Assembly: GCA_964035575.1 (NCBI GenBank)
Contig: OZ037879.1
Span: 124,001-188,000, forward strand
Reading direction: 5' to 3'
DNA length: 64,000 nucleotides
Source: Rhynchopus sp. YZ270_cl-10
Lineage: Eukaryota; Euglenozoa; Diplonemea; Diplonemida; Diplonemidae
In this document: positions 43,714 through 53,675 of the stretch, in pieces
How positions within the stretch are numbered: the first letter of the stretch is position 1
Layout of the letters: every line of letters begins with the position of its first letter
Notes under the pieces: model-generated
What the model was told of the DNA's origin: nothing
Databases searched by the model: none
Seen by the model: only the letters and a program-made list of their open reading frames with translations
Translations under genes and position numbers: made by a program

Positions 43714-43734
<21 letters not shown>

Positions 43735-43747
<13 letters not shown>

Positions 43748-44645
43748 GGTTGAACCACGGGAGTACCATGGGGAACTGGGTTGCTGACCGCATCATCCAG
43801 TCTGTACCTCAATTTTTTTTTGCCTGCGGCGCCATTTTTCCTTTTTTGCTCCGCAAAAAAGGTTTCGTTGAGTGAGTATGTGATGTAAAAGCTACCGTGC
43901 CTTAAATTTTTTTTTTCGCCTGCGGCGCCATTTTGTATTATTTTTTTTTGCTCCGCACATGGCTTCATAAATATATTCAATATTTTTTTTCACGTTTTTT
44001 TCAATATCAATATATTGATCAATATCACGTAGGAAATTTTCAATATATTGACACTTTTACCGTGTAAATTTCCCATTCAATATTTGCAAATATTGATCAA
44101 TATATTGATCAATATATTGACACTTTCCTTCACACAATGGTCTTGCGCCCCTTGGAAACTGGTTCTGCATCTGGTGGTCGGTACTCGGCACTGGGTACAG
44201 TCCCAGTCCTAGGGACTGGGAATACCCCTCCATCCATGCCCCACCCTCCCGCGCCCGGGTCCCTGACCCGCTTTCAGGCGTTTTCACAGCGTTTTCGACA
44301 TATTGTGCCCAGTCCCACTGAGAATAACCGGGTCCCGGGTCCCCAAGTCTTATTCTCAGCTATGGCCTCCCGTCAAGGAAAAAGCAGGCACTGCAACGCC
44401 AATATTCAATAATATGATCAATATTTCAATATTATTGAAATATTGACAGTTTTCAGTCAATATTATTGACACTTTCAATATTCAATCAATAATATTCATC
44501 ACCAAATCAATATATTGACGATATTCAATATATTTATGAAGCCATGTCCGCAAAAAAAAAAAAAAACACAGACACACAGTTCCCAATGTTCCCTGGTCAG
44601 CAGTGCTGAAAAATTTTTTGAGCATAAAAACAAGCTGACCCCAAA
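43735..44645. repeat. Repeat X, copy interrupted by the CATGGC element
   Basis: Left part 43735-43957 and right part 44547-44645 together match the uninterrupted copy at 32864-33170, with a break at TTTTTGCTCCGCA. Confidence 0.85.
43958..44546. mobile_element. TIR element CATGGCTTCATAAATAT with 6-bp TSD
   Basis: 25-bp perfect inverted ends starting CATGGCTTCATAAATATATT, then TTCAATAT-rich subterminal zones on both sides. It is flanked by TCCGCA (43952-43957 and 44547-44552). The interior has a GGGACTGGG/AGAATAA segment without coding content. 589 bp. Confidence 0.87.
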
Positions 44646-45324
44646 CGAGGGGAGAAAGCGCCTCGCCTCCCTGCACTGGCAGGGAGTCGCGCGCGCGACC
44701 GCTTTTACGGGGGGAAAGCTCGGGGACCCCAAATCACCCCCCATTTTGGCCAAAAGGGGTGATTGGCGAGAGCCCTGGTGGAAACAGTGATGTATATCAC
44801 CCATTCCATGAAATTCCGTATACTTTTGCAAAAAAGTCACTCAGAGAACCCAGATGCAAATTTTTTATCGTCCGACCCCGCATTTGATTCATTTTGACTC
44901 CCCGGATCTGAGAATATTTTTTTCAAAAAAAATAAAAAAAAAATCCCATCCGAGGATGTGTGGGAGAGTTTTGGGTCCGGCGCTCCCAGTTATCTCGACA
45001 ATTTCCTGGTCACAAAAACCCCCCAAAACACCGCTAGTGTGAATTTCCGAGCTCAGCGCTTTTCATTAAAAAAAAAATCGAGAAGATTAGTGGAGTAGAA
45101 GTTGTCTACTTTTTTTACCATGGGTAATTTTGCACTATAGCTGTATATAGCAGGGCAAATTACCTTGGAAAATGGGGTGTTCGCCGCTGGTATACGGTAG
45201 TACCCTGGTCGCCTTCTGCGTCTACCCGTTGGTCGTACGACCCCGGAATTGCAAGATATTGCACTGCATCTTTCAAACGCGTGATTGGGCAATTTTTTGT
45301 TGACGAAAGCGTGGCCTTAAAATA
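44646..45324. repeat. Mixed repeat spacer
   Basis: Contains a GC block (GGGAGTCGCGCGCGCGACC), an AGATGCA ... GTCCGACCCC repeat and, at about 45030-45120, GCTAGTGTGAATTTCCGAGC with AGATTAGTGGAGTAGAAG. The last block recurs as a direct repeat at 46645-46735, on the other side of the element below. Confidence 0.6.
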
Positions 45325-46381
45325 TGGGAGCGTCCGCGAAAGACCCCCCCCTAAAGCTAACATCCATGCTTATTGGTATTTCACTAATTAAAATTTTGGT
45401 ATTTTATAAGATTTTTTTTTTAAATGAACTCAGAGTTAAGTTTCTGAGTTCATTAAAAAAAAAATCGGTGAAAAATTCCGAGTAGGTATTAATTTAGATA
45501 GGAAAAGCTATGTCAACAGCTATGTGTCCCCTTATTTTACCTGTAAATACTAAGGATATAGGAAGGAATTCACTAATATCTGTCTCTAAACCCATTATCA
45601 AAAAGGGGGGGGAGGAAAGGGGGGTGGAGGCTTGTCGCCCCCTCCGAACACTCTAAATAGAGCGCGAAAGAGCTTCACGCTCCGGGTCGTCTGCGGCGAC
45701 GTCGACTTTCTCGCAGAAACCAAGAAAACCCCCTTTTTTGAGTGACCCTATTGACCTCCGTGATGAGTCTCTCCAAGAGTTCCAGACAATTGTCCGCCTG
45801 TTCCTCCTCTTCCTCCTCCGTCTCGCTATCATTGTCCTCCTGGGGTGTCGCTGATGCAACTACAGGAGTAGTAAACGGCGGACACCCCTTTTCTCCTGGT
45901 GGTTCTCTTCTGCATATGGAGGGACATATGCTTCGAGCTACACCTCGCGCATCCAGCTCCTCGCGCCCCACCCTTTGCCCCCCTGCCAGTGAACCCCTGC
46001 ATACACTTGCAGCTCGGCGAAGTTTTTTAGGCCTCGGAAAGGCCGGGTTTTCAGCTCCTGAGCGAATGCTTTGGCTGCTGATTCCATTTCCCCCTGTTGT
46101 GTTGTTCTGTGGGTGGTTATATGGGTATTTGTGAGGATTTCCTTGTATATCCTTAGTATTTACAGGTAAAATAAGGGGACATATAGCTGTTGACATAGCT
46201 TTTCCTATCTAAATTAATACCTACTCGGAATTTTTCACCGATTTTTTTTTTAATGAACTCAGAAACTTAACTCTGAGTTCATTTAAAAAAAAAATCTTAT
46301 AAAATACCAAAATTTTAATTAGTGAAATACCAATAAGCATGGATGTTAGCTTTAGGGGGGGGTCTTTCGCGGACGCTGCCA
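45325..46381. mobile_element. TA-flanked element with 240-bp TIRs
   Basis: Ends TGGSAGCGTCCGCGAAAGAC lie next to TA dinucleotides at 45323-45324 and 46382-46383. The arms 45325-45563 and about 46128-46381 are near-identical inverted repeats. Its size (1057 bp) and arm length resemble the Tc1-like element at 5817, but the ends and interior differ, and no DDE motif is visible. Confidence 0.8.
45675..46196 (-). CDS. Hypothetical 173-residue protein inside the TA-flanked element
   Basis: Open frame that begins in the right arm and fills the unique interior. The product has a Glu-rich block (SETEEEEEEQADNCLELLER) followed by a basic C terminus (RESRRRRRRPGA), with Pro/Arg-rich text earlier. The acidic-then-basic layout could be a DNA-binding or passenger protein, but the opposite strand is also open for 130 codons, so coding is not certain. 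Confidence 0.35.
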   Translation of the reverse strand: MSTAICPLILPVNTKDIQGNPHKYPYNHPQNNTTGGNGISSQSIRSGAENPAFPRPKKLRRAASVCRGSLAGGQRVGREELDARGVARSICPSICRREPPGEKGCPPFTTPVVASATPQEDNDSETEEEEEEQADNCLELLERLITEVNRVTQKRGFSWFLRESRRRRRRPGA

Positions 46382-46930
46382 TATAGAGGGATTCCTCTGT
46401 AAAAGGGGCACCATAAGGCACTTCCTAGTAGGTACCTTCCGCCTAAGAACTGCCCAAAAAATAATAGACATCAACAGATGCATGAAAAAAATCGTCCGAC
46501 CCCGGAATTGAAAGATTTCGTACCCGATCTTCCAAAAAAAGAAAAAAAATATTTTTTTTGGGGACCTGGGCCCCTGTTAAAATTATGTGGCCACGGACGA
46601 CATCGTTTGCGGAAATATGAAGTATTTTTTTGTTGTCGAAAATGCGCTAGTGTGAATTTCCGAGCTCGGCGCTTTCAATTAAAAAAAAAATCGATAAGAT
46701 TAGTGGAGTAGAAGTTGTCTAGTTTCTTTACCAAAAACAGGGGTTTTGTATACGGTTTTTCATGGAATGGGTGATATAGGTATCTGTATGTGGGACCAAA
46801 TCCCACAAAAAATCGAAAAAAAAAAAAAAAACTATAGAATTTCGGGATTTTTTGCAATTTTTACCTTACCTTACAGGACTCTAAGAGGGGTCCCGAAGGG
46901 ACTCCAGAGCAACGCGACCCCACCATGAAG
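46382..46930. repeat. Mixed repeat spacer
   Basis: Holds the second direct-repeat copy (46645-46735) and an AGATGCATGAAAA...CGTCCGACCCCGG repeat. A TTCATGGAATGGGTGATATA word is mirrored near 44795. No gene. Confidence 0.5.
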
Positions 46931-47860
46931 AGCACGGTCGTCAAGAAGCCTAAAAAACGAGTCGGGATTCCGCAAAAAGGGGTTCTCTGAGTGACTCGTG
47001 GTGTAAAAAGCTAGATTTTTACACCGTACCATGAATTTTTTTCGCCTGCGGCGCCATTTTATATTATTTTTTTTGCTTCGCAGGGTTTCCGCCAGGATTT
47101 GGGGTTTCAGGAATTGGGGGGGACCATCAAAAAGACCCCCAAAAATTTTTTTCCTCCCCGCAAAAGCGGTCGTCGCGCGCTTCGCGCGCGCCTCCCTGCA
47201 GGCCACAGAGTGGAGAGGCGAAGGGTGCACCAGGTTTGATAGCAGCCATGTCAAGCTTCACAGCTGTGTTGTCTGGTAGAGGTGGTTCGTTTGGAGGTCG
47301 GGGGTGGAAGCTTAACAAGGTAAGAGGTCTTGTGAGAGTGGAGGGTGATGGTGTTTGCTTTTTCTATTGTATGGTGCTACAGTCATTACAGTGCTGCAGT
47401 GGGAACATGTAATAACTACCCGTCGCTTGCACCGAAGCCTCCTTAGAAAAAGGGGCAATGCACGGAAGTATCGATGGAAGTATATCAATATCACAAAGCT
47501 AGCAACACAGCGCCGCAGGCGCACGGTACGCTACGTTTACCCTTTTTTAAAAAGATTGCACCACCCCCTTTTCTTCCACTTCTGGCACAGCGAGCCAAAT
47601 GCTCTGCACGGTGGGGTCGCATGACCACGGGGGGTCATCTACAACCTCCAAAACCCCATTTTTCTTGGGGGGGACCATGGTCCCCCCCAAACCCCTGTAA
47701 AAATCCGGATTTTTCTGGGAAAAATATTGGGGGGGTCCCTGGTCCCCCCCGGTCCCCCTTGGCGGAAACCCTGCTTCGCAAAAAAAAGTATTGTTCCCAG
47801 TGTCTTCCCTTGTCAGCAGTGCTGAATTTTTGGGCAAAAAACAAGCTGATCCCGATCTTG
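46931..47860. repeat. Repeat X, copy interrupted by the AGGGTTTCC element
   Basis: 46931-47081 and 47773-47860 are the two parts. The right part resumes with AAAAAAAAGTATTGTTCCCA and TCAGCAGTGCTGAATTTTT, as in the uninterrupted copy. Confidence 0.85.
47082..47772. mobile_element. TIR element AGGGTTTCCGCCA with 7-bp TSD
   Basis: 13-bp perfect inverted ends followed by G-rich subterminal zones (GGGGGGGACCAT). Flanked by GCTTCGC (47075-47081 and 47773-47779). 691 bp. The interior includes the GCGCGCTTCGCGCGCG block shared with 29.9 and 30.5 kb and a CCGTGCGCCTGCGGCGC-type cluster. No transposase. Confidence 0.85.
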
Positions 47861-48780
47861 AAATCTGGATTCCTGGATAAGACACTAGTTTTCCACACAC
47901 AAAAACAATGACTGCCTCACACAAAACTACCGTTTTGGTGGGTGCTAGCTATATAAAACCCTGCACACAACCACGCGAAAATCCAAAAAAGGGGGTTTCC
48001 CACATATTTCCCCCTTTACTGTACCCCCACCACCCCTATATACATTACTGGGTGGAAACCATTCAAAAAAAAAAAAAGAAAAAAAAATGTGCACACATGC
48101 CAACACATGAACACGTTTGCGGAGCGAATAAGACAAAAAAAAAAAAGAAAAATATCGCGAGCCAAAATCTTCTTAGCCGTATTTAAAGGCCAGTTTTTGG
48201 AGCACTGTGGGCACCCGCGCTGGCGAGCGAACTGTACGGCAAGTATACGACCGACACACCACAGATGCGGGAGTGATGACTAAGAGTCAGCCCCAAAGGG
48301 TCTGGTCTGCCTTATTAGGGCGGACTCCACCGTGTGAAGAAGTATAAAATACCCCACTCTCGCCTGCTTGATTCTCCTGCCCATTAAACGAGGTTTGAAT
48401 GGGTATGTATGAAGTTTTTTAATTTGCTTTGTTGCTCTTGTCTTGTCTTGTTTTCGTTTTTGGGCCATCAACGATTGTCTCTGTGAGACACGCAACAGGC
48501 TGCGAGAGCTGTGAGAGCTTACTGAGAGCTAGTAAATAAATCTCATTGACGGTACAATTTTGTTTTGTTGTTTATTGATACATTGTTGGAGTAGTGTAGT
48601 TGCCTCGGTTGTGTTGCCACAGTTGTGCAATATCCACTGTCGAATTATTCAAGATTGACCCACCACTGCACGGGCGGATCCAAAAATGCAAAATATGGAC
48701 CCTTTTTAATTTGTTCTTGAAATGTGTAATGTAAGGTTTTCTCCTGGCCCATTGAAGGGGGGGAAGAAACTAGGTTGTGG
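47861..48780. other. Spacer, no gene seen
   Basis: Mixed sequence with a GACCCACCAC...GGGCGGAT module at 48655. Nothing recognised as RNA or protein. Confidence 0.35.
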
Positions 48781-48788
48781 GGGGGGGG

Positions 48789-50037
48789 CTAGGGGGAGCC
48801 ACCAAAGGCGTTTTGCTGTCCAAAACCCATTTTTTTGAAATTTCGGTGAAGAAATCCACTAAAATGGGCGTACCTGGGCGCAAATCGCCCTGGGGATCAC
48901 CCATATATCCCAATAAACCACCTGACGACCTTGACAGAGCATTTCTTGTCCCAAAAAAATGGGTTTTTTGTGAAAAAACACCCCAAAAATGCGTAACGCT
49001 CGCGTAACGCTTGGGGGCCAAAATTTAGCACTTGCCAAGAAATTGCTCCAATCAGACAAAACTCCTTCTAAACACCCGAAAAACACTTCAGTCCACATCT
49101 TCTGGGGTCCCGGGGTGGAAATGTATGGTTTTTGGGGCTTTTAGGGGTCCTGTGTGGGTCCCAGGCGTATTTATGAGGGACGGAACCGCTCAAAATGCCC
49201 GAAATTACCTCGTTTTTAGGGTGCTTTTTCACCTTAAAAATTCAAAAAAAAGTGCTCAGACAATCACAGAAGTGTCAAAAACCCCTCGGAACTACTCGCC
49301 AGACCCCCTGCGGGGTGGAGAATCATATTTGCGATCACTTTTTGGGCTATTTTGCCCAAAATAACCTCATGTTACACTTTTGTTACACTTGCCCCAAAAT
49401 AGGGTATTTTAGGCCATTTTGGGACAAGTGAGGCACAAGTGAGGCACGTGATTATTTTGGGCAAAATAGCCCAAAAAGTGATCGCAAATATGATTCTCCA
49501 CCCCGCAGGGGGTCTGGCGAGTAGTTCCGAGGGGTTTTTGACACTTCTGTGATTGTCTGAGCACTTTTTTTTGAATTTTTAAGGTGAAAAAGCACCCTAA
49601 AAACGAGGTAATTTCGGGCATTTTGAGCGGTTCCGTCCCTCATAAATACGCCTGGGACCCACACAGGACCCCTAAAAGCCCCAAAAACCATACATTTCCA
49701 CCCCGGGACCCCAGAAGATGTGGACTGAAGTGTTTTTCGGGTGTTTAGAAGGAGTTTTGTCTGATTGGAGCAATTTCTTGGCAAGTGCTAAATTTTGGCC
49801 CCCAAGCGTTACGCGAGCGTTACGCATTTTTGGGGTGTTTTTTCACAAAAAACCCATTTTTTTGGGACAAGAAATGCTCTGTCAAGGTCGTCAGGTGGTT
49901 TATTGGGATATATGGGTGATCCCCAGGGCGATTTGCGCCCAGGTACGCCCATTTTAGTGGATTTCTTCACTGAAATTTCAAAAAAATGGTTTTGGACAAC
50001 AAGTCCTTAAGGATTTCCTTCTACGTGGCTCCCCCTA
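48789..50037. mobile_element. Foldback element 2 (1.25-kb inverted repeat)
   Basis: Arms of about 570 bp (48814-49385 and 49431-50001) are near-identical reverse complements around a 45-base loop centred on 49408. Outer ends CTAGGGGGAGCCAC are also inverted, with about 20 extra bases on the right side, and G runs flank both ends. Same architecture as foldback 1 but different sequence. Mirror-image open frames are not genes. Confidence 0.87.
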
Positions 50038-50269
50038 GGGGGGGGGGGGCACCCAAAAAATAGGAGAATGTTTTCTTCCCATTGTTACGGTCCCCTTTCT
50101 TGTTCACAGCTTTTAAAGGCAAGACATCCCTCAGTGGAAGGTCAATAGTGTTACAGTACCCCAAGAAACTTTGAGTCCAAATATGTTTGGGGATTTTGAA
50201 ATATACCAATCCATTTGTCACCCCACACTGCATTTGTTTATTTATTTTTGAAAATTTGGTTGCACAGAG

Positions 50270-50680
50270 CTATGAGTGGGAATCCTCTTGTTCCCCAGTG
50301 TCCGCAGAATTGTCGAGGTTGGAGAAGCAGAGCGACTTTGGGCAGGAAGCTTCCGAGTCGTGCTCGCGCTCAGAAGTGGAGTGTTTCAAGGCACTGCGGA
50401 GTTCCGAGGAGACGGGGCTGCAGATGGCGTCAAAAGAGACTTTGCGGAGGGTTCTTCGCGGTAGCTTCTCGCGGAACTTCTTCCCGTCGTTGACCCATGA
50501 CACGACGCAGAAGCCTTTAGAGGTGGCGCGCACCGTGCCTATCACACCCGACTCTGTCTCCACATGGTCACGTACCCGAAGGCGCTTAACTGTCTTTGTC
50601 GGCTGTCCTGGAATAGGGCACAAGTCCTTTTCGTGTTTAAACACATATGTTGCATCTGAATTAGCCAAAACACATCCCAT
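50270..50680 (-). CDS. Small hypothetical protein with MGC acylation-type start
   Basis: 136 residues, ending in TAG. The N terminus MGCVLANS fits the N-myristoylation pattern (Gly2, small residue at 6) with Cys3 available for palmitoylation, suggesting attachment to a membrane. Residues of about 30-85 (VKRLRVRDHVETESGVIGTV, then CVVSWVNDGKKFREKLPRR) alternate hydrophobic and polar positions like a small SH3-like beta barrel; that fold is inferred. The tail is Ser/Glu-rich and probably disordered. It lies about 0.7 kb downstream of the cyclase-like gene on the same strand. GC content and codon style match the neighbouring genes. No family recognised. Its weak point is that no clear acceptor beyond CTAAG (50689) precedes it. 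Confidence 0.62.
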   Translation of the reverse strand: MGCVLANSDATYVFKHEKDLCPIPGQPTKTVKRLRVRDHVETESGVIGTVRATSKGFCVVSWVNDGKKFREKLPRRTLRKVSFDAICSPVSSELRSALKHSTSEREHDSEASCPKSLCFSNLDNSADTGEQEDSHS

Positions 50681-51352
50681 CGGAAGCGCTTAGAGGTGAG
50701 TGTGCTGTGGTTGTGTCCACTATCGGACGGCCTGCGGGCACGGTGCTTCGTTTCGAGGCATCGGGGTGGGGGTGGTGTGTAATGTTGTTGTGTGTCTGAC
50801 TGGAATAGGGTGGGAGTGCGGGGAATTGAAGACATGAATGTAACAAACTGCGGCACTGCATCGAAGGGGTTGTCCACATGAGGAATGCGGACCCTGCACA
50901 GACCACATGATCAGCGATAATGCAAAACCTCCCCAGGACCTCATCCCAAAACACTCATACACTGCATTCTTGGATGACCCCCTTGGAGCTCTAGACACAC
51001 AGCACCATGGCAATGCTGTCACTCTGCACGACCCTCAAGAAATAGGCGACGCAGGTCTGATTCAATATGGTAAAAAGTTGTTTCAGTATAACCTCAGTAG
51101 AACCTCAATACCCCTCAGGTGTGGTGGATCTTGCTCGCGTCCACCACAAAACGCAAGACTGAAGAAAGAGGCACAAAAGCTAGGACCTCATGAGCAGTGC
51201 ACACACCTGATGCCACATTGTGCGTGCAACAGCTTGCATCTATGGAAATAGAGCACAGCCACACGCTATGAATAACTATGAAACGGGAGATGATGACGTG
51301 GCACAGCGCTTCCTCACAGTACACAATAAAACGGTACAATCGCAGGGGCCAC
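50681..51352. other. Intergenic stretch between small gene and cyclase-like gene
   Basis: Normal-complexity sequence, less repetitive than other spacers. No frame with recognisable motif. Confidence 0.4.
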
Positions 51353-53155
51353 TCAGATTCCCTTCCCCACCCCAAAGCCTTCAACTCGGTTGTCCCTTCC
51401 CACAGCAGTCGTGCATGCCAAGGCCACACTCAGAAGCCCACCCTTGACTGTCGTGGGATGGACGGTCAAAGGGATCCGTTCACAAGGATAACCCTGTGCA
51501 GCCTCTTCAACCGCTGCTGCAGACACATCGCCTTTCAGGTACTTCCGCACTGCCGTGTTGTAGTTCTCCCACTCACTGTTCTTCCCGATCTGGTACATCC
51601 ATTCTCCAGGTTCAGGGTCGGCTTCTTCGTTGCCAGGAAGAAGCTGGGCCACCACTTCAGGTGTGTCAGAGGTTGCAGACACTTCCACCTTGCACGGAAT
51701 CAGGCGCATCTCGTGTTCACACTCAGCGTCGGTGAAGCAGAGGCGGTTGCAGAGCACGTCGCAGCCAAGGATACGTCCTGCACGTTCCATCCCATGCACG
51801 TCACGCACAAGTGTGCCCACCATGCTGAAGCGGCGCATCACTTCACACCCCATGTCACCACGCAACACCTTCCCAGTTGCAACACCGATGTTCACCTGCG
51901 ACAGCTTCATCCCCCTGAACAGCATCGTTACTGTGTGCAGTGCTGAGGTGGCGTGGTTTGCACACTGCCTTGACGTGTTGAACGAGCAGTGCACCCTGTC
52001 ACCGACAAACACGTCCACCATCCCACGGCGTCTCTCTGTGGCTTGCAACGTCTTCAGAAGAAGAGTTGTGAAGAAGGAGGAGAAGTGTGCACTGTCCTGA
52101 TCTAACAGACGCAACGTGTCTTTGATGTTCACCGTCAGCAGAGTCGCCTTCACAGACGTGAGACCCAAAGCAACGTGCCGTACAATTGCATCAGGTAAAC
52201 TTCCATTTGTGGAACTACTCTCAGAAGATGCTGTTTGCTCTGCACCATCTTGTTCAGTACCTTCTGAACTGACGTCTTCAGCGCACTCAACTTCGCTGTC
52301 TTCATCCACAAGCAGACATGTCAGTGGAAGGTACGCTTTGTACGACCGCAGGTTCTTCTCCAACGCTCGCAGTGCCACCGTCATCCCCTGAGGCAGCTCA
52401 TGTTCATGCTCCTCCAGCAGCTCAGCCACCTTCTCCACGTCGTACCCCGCCAGGAGCGAGGCGATCTCCTGCACAGCGTTGATCGTCTGCTCCATTGATG
52501 TCTGCTCCTTCAGTACCTCACGTGCGAAACCACGTGTCACGATGAAGTCCATCACAAAGACAACCTATGACATCAATAGGGGAGACGAAGGGAACGGTAC
52601 TGGACAGGGCGGCATCTCACAGACAAACATCGTGTGCAAGATGTGTAACCGTCCGAACTCACCCTCCTGTTCAGGCATCCCTGGCATTTCGAACAGACCA
52701 AACCTGAAGCTCTCCTCAAGACCAAGCATCATCAACCACATGACAACAAAACAGACGAGACCCAGACTGTACCGTGTGGGCACCTGCATCACAAGCAGCA
52801 TGTCAATGATGATCACGAGCAGAGGCCACTGATTCATGAATACTGCTCGTCCATTCAAATCCCACATCAGCATTCCACATGTGATCATATACAACGGGCC
52901 CACCACCAGCTTTGTTGTCAACGGAACCCTGCACAGCACTGTACAGATCACAATGCTGAACCCAAAGTTGACTACCAGTGTTCCTGTTATGGCCAGCGGG
53001 TATGTAAGCTGTTCGTAGAAATTCGTCACCAGGGCAAGCACACTAGCGCACCATCCCACGCAAGCAAAGATGAAGAACTGTGTGCGCAGCTCCTTCCTTT
53101 TCCTGTTCAGTGTCCCGTCCAGCGAGAGCGCGCCATTGAGACACTGCAGCCCCAT
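51353..53155 (-). CDS. Membrane protein with degenerate class III cyclase domain, one in-frame TAG
   Basis: One frame of 600 codons apart from a TAG at 52565-52567 (codon 197). The first 196 residues contain five hydrophobic segments and FVCEMPPCPV. After the TAG, VVFVMDFIVTRGFAREVL completes a sixth segment, and a helical region leads to the cyclase fold (VKATLLTVNIKDT, VDVFVGDRVHCSFN, NIGVATGKVLRGDMG, RRFSMVGTLVRDVHGMERAG). The first metal Asp is Asn (VNIKD). The second is kept (VGDRV). The usual Asn/Arg transition-state pair is not conserved, so nucleotide cyclase activity is doubtful. The style resembles multi-pass cyclases of kinetoplastid relatives. The chosen start ATG lies 17 bases after an ACACAG acceptor. 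An alternative upstream exon (frame ending LAVCLAFE, donor GTATCG near 53225) would also join in phase. Confidence 0.85.
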
Positions 53156-53169
53156 CTCCCCTCCCGCCA

Positions 53170-53226
53170 ACCTGTGTTCTTGTGGAGGTTGAAAAATATA
53201 AGAATAGAACTTAAGTTGCACGATAC
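53170..53226 (-). promoter_or_regulatory. Acceptor (and possible 55-base intron) before cyclase-like gene
   Basis: Minus strand: GTATCG ... TTCTTATATTTTTCAACC ... AAGAACACAG, then GTTGGCGGG. The AG can act as a leader acceptor or close a 55-base intron whose phase fits the frame upstream. Confidence 0.5.
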
Positions 53227-53675
53227 TCAAACGCAAGGCACACTGCGAGAACGAAGTCTTGCTTGCACATCACTGAAAGACTACAAAGGAGTCGTGGGGA
53301 TGTTGTGAGGAAGACCGAACGATGGGTGTGCCGGTATCTGGATGGCGCGAACACAACAGCAACAAAGACAAAAAAACGAGACGAAGAAACCAGGAGGACA
53401 AGATGCAGGACGCTGAGGATGGAGAAGACACGCTGGATGGGCTGTTCGGACAACTGTCGGCTGGTTCGCCGTTTCCCTGCACACTGTTTGCGCAGGCTGC
53501 GACGCACTGCAGCAGGAGAATACTGTGTCAAAAGCGCTGACAAACTTAACAACGCACACCAGACACTGCACTGTCAGCTTCGTAGAGCTTGTAGGTGAGG
53601 TTCGTAATATCCTTTTTTTTTCAACAGGTTCGCAACTCTCAAAAAAGTAGTACGCCGTGCGCTTGCGGTGCAGAT

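Noticed and set aside
49032-49784. Two identical 110-codon frames in opposite directions
   Set aside because: They are mirror copies in the foldback arms, with no bias or motif.
52565-52567. Genome-wide reassignment of TAG to an amino acid
   Set aside because: TAG ends the PP2C and the 136-residue gene at sensible C termini, and TAA and TGA are also used as stops.
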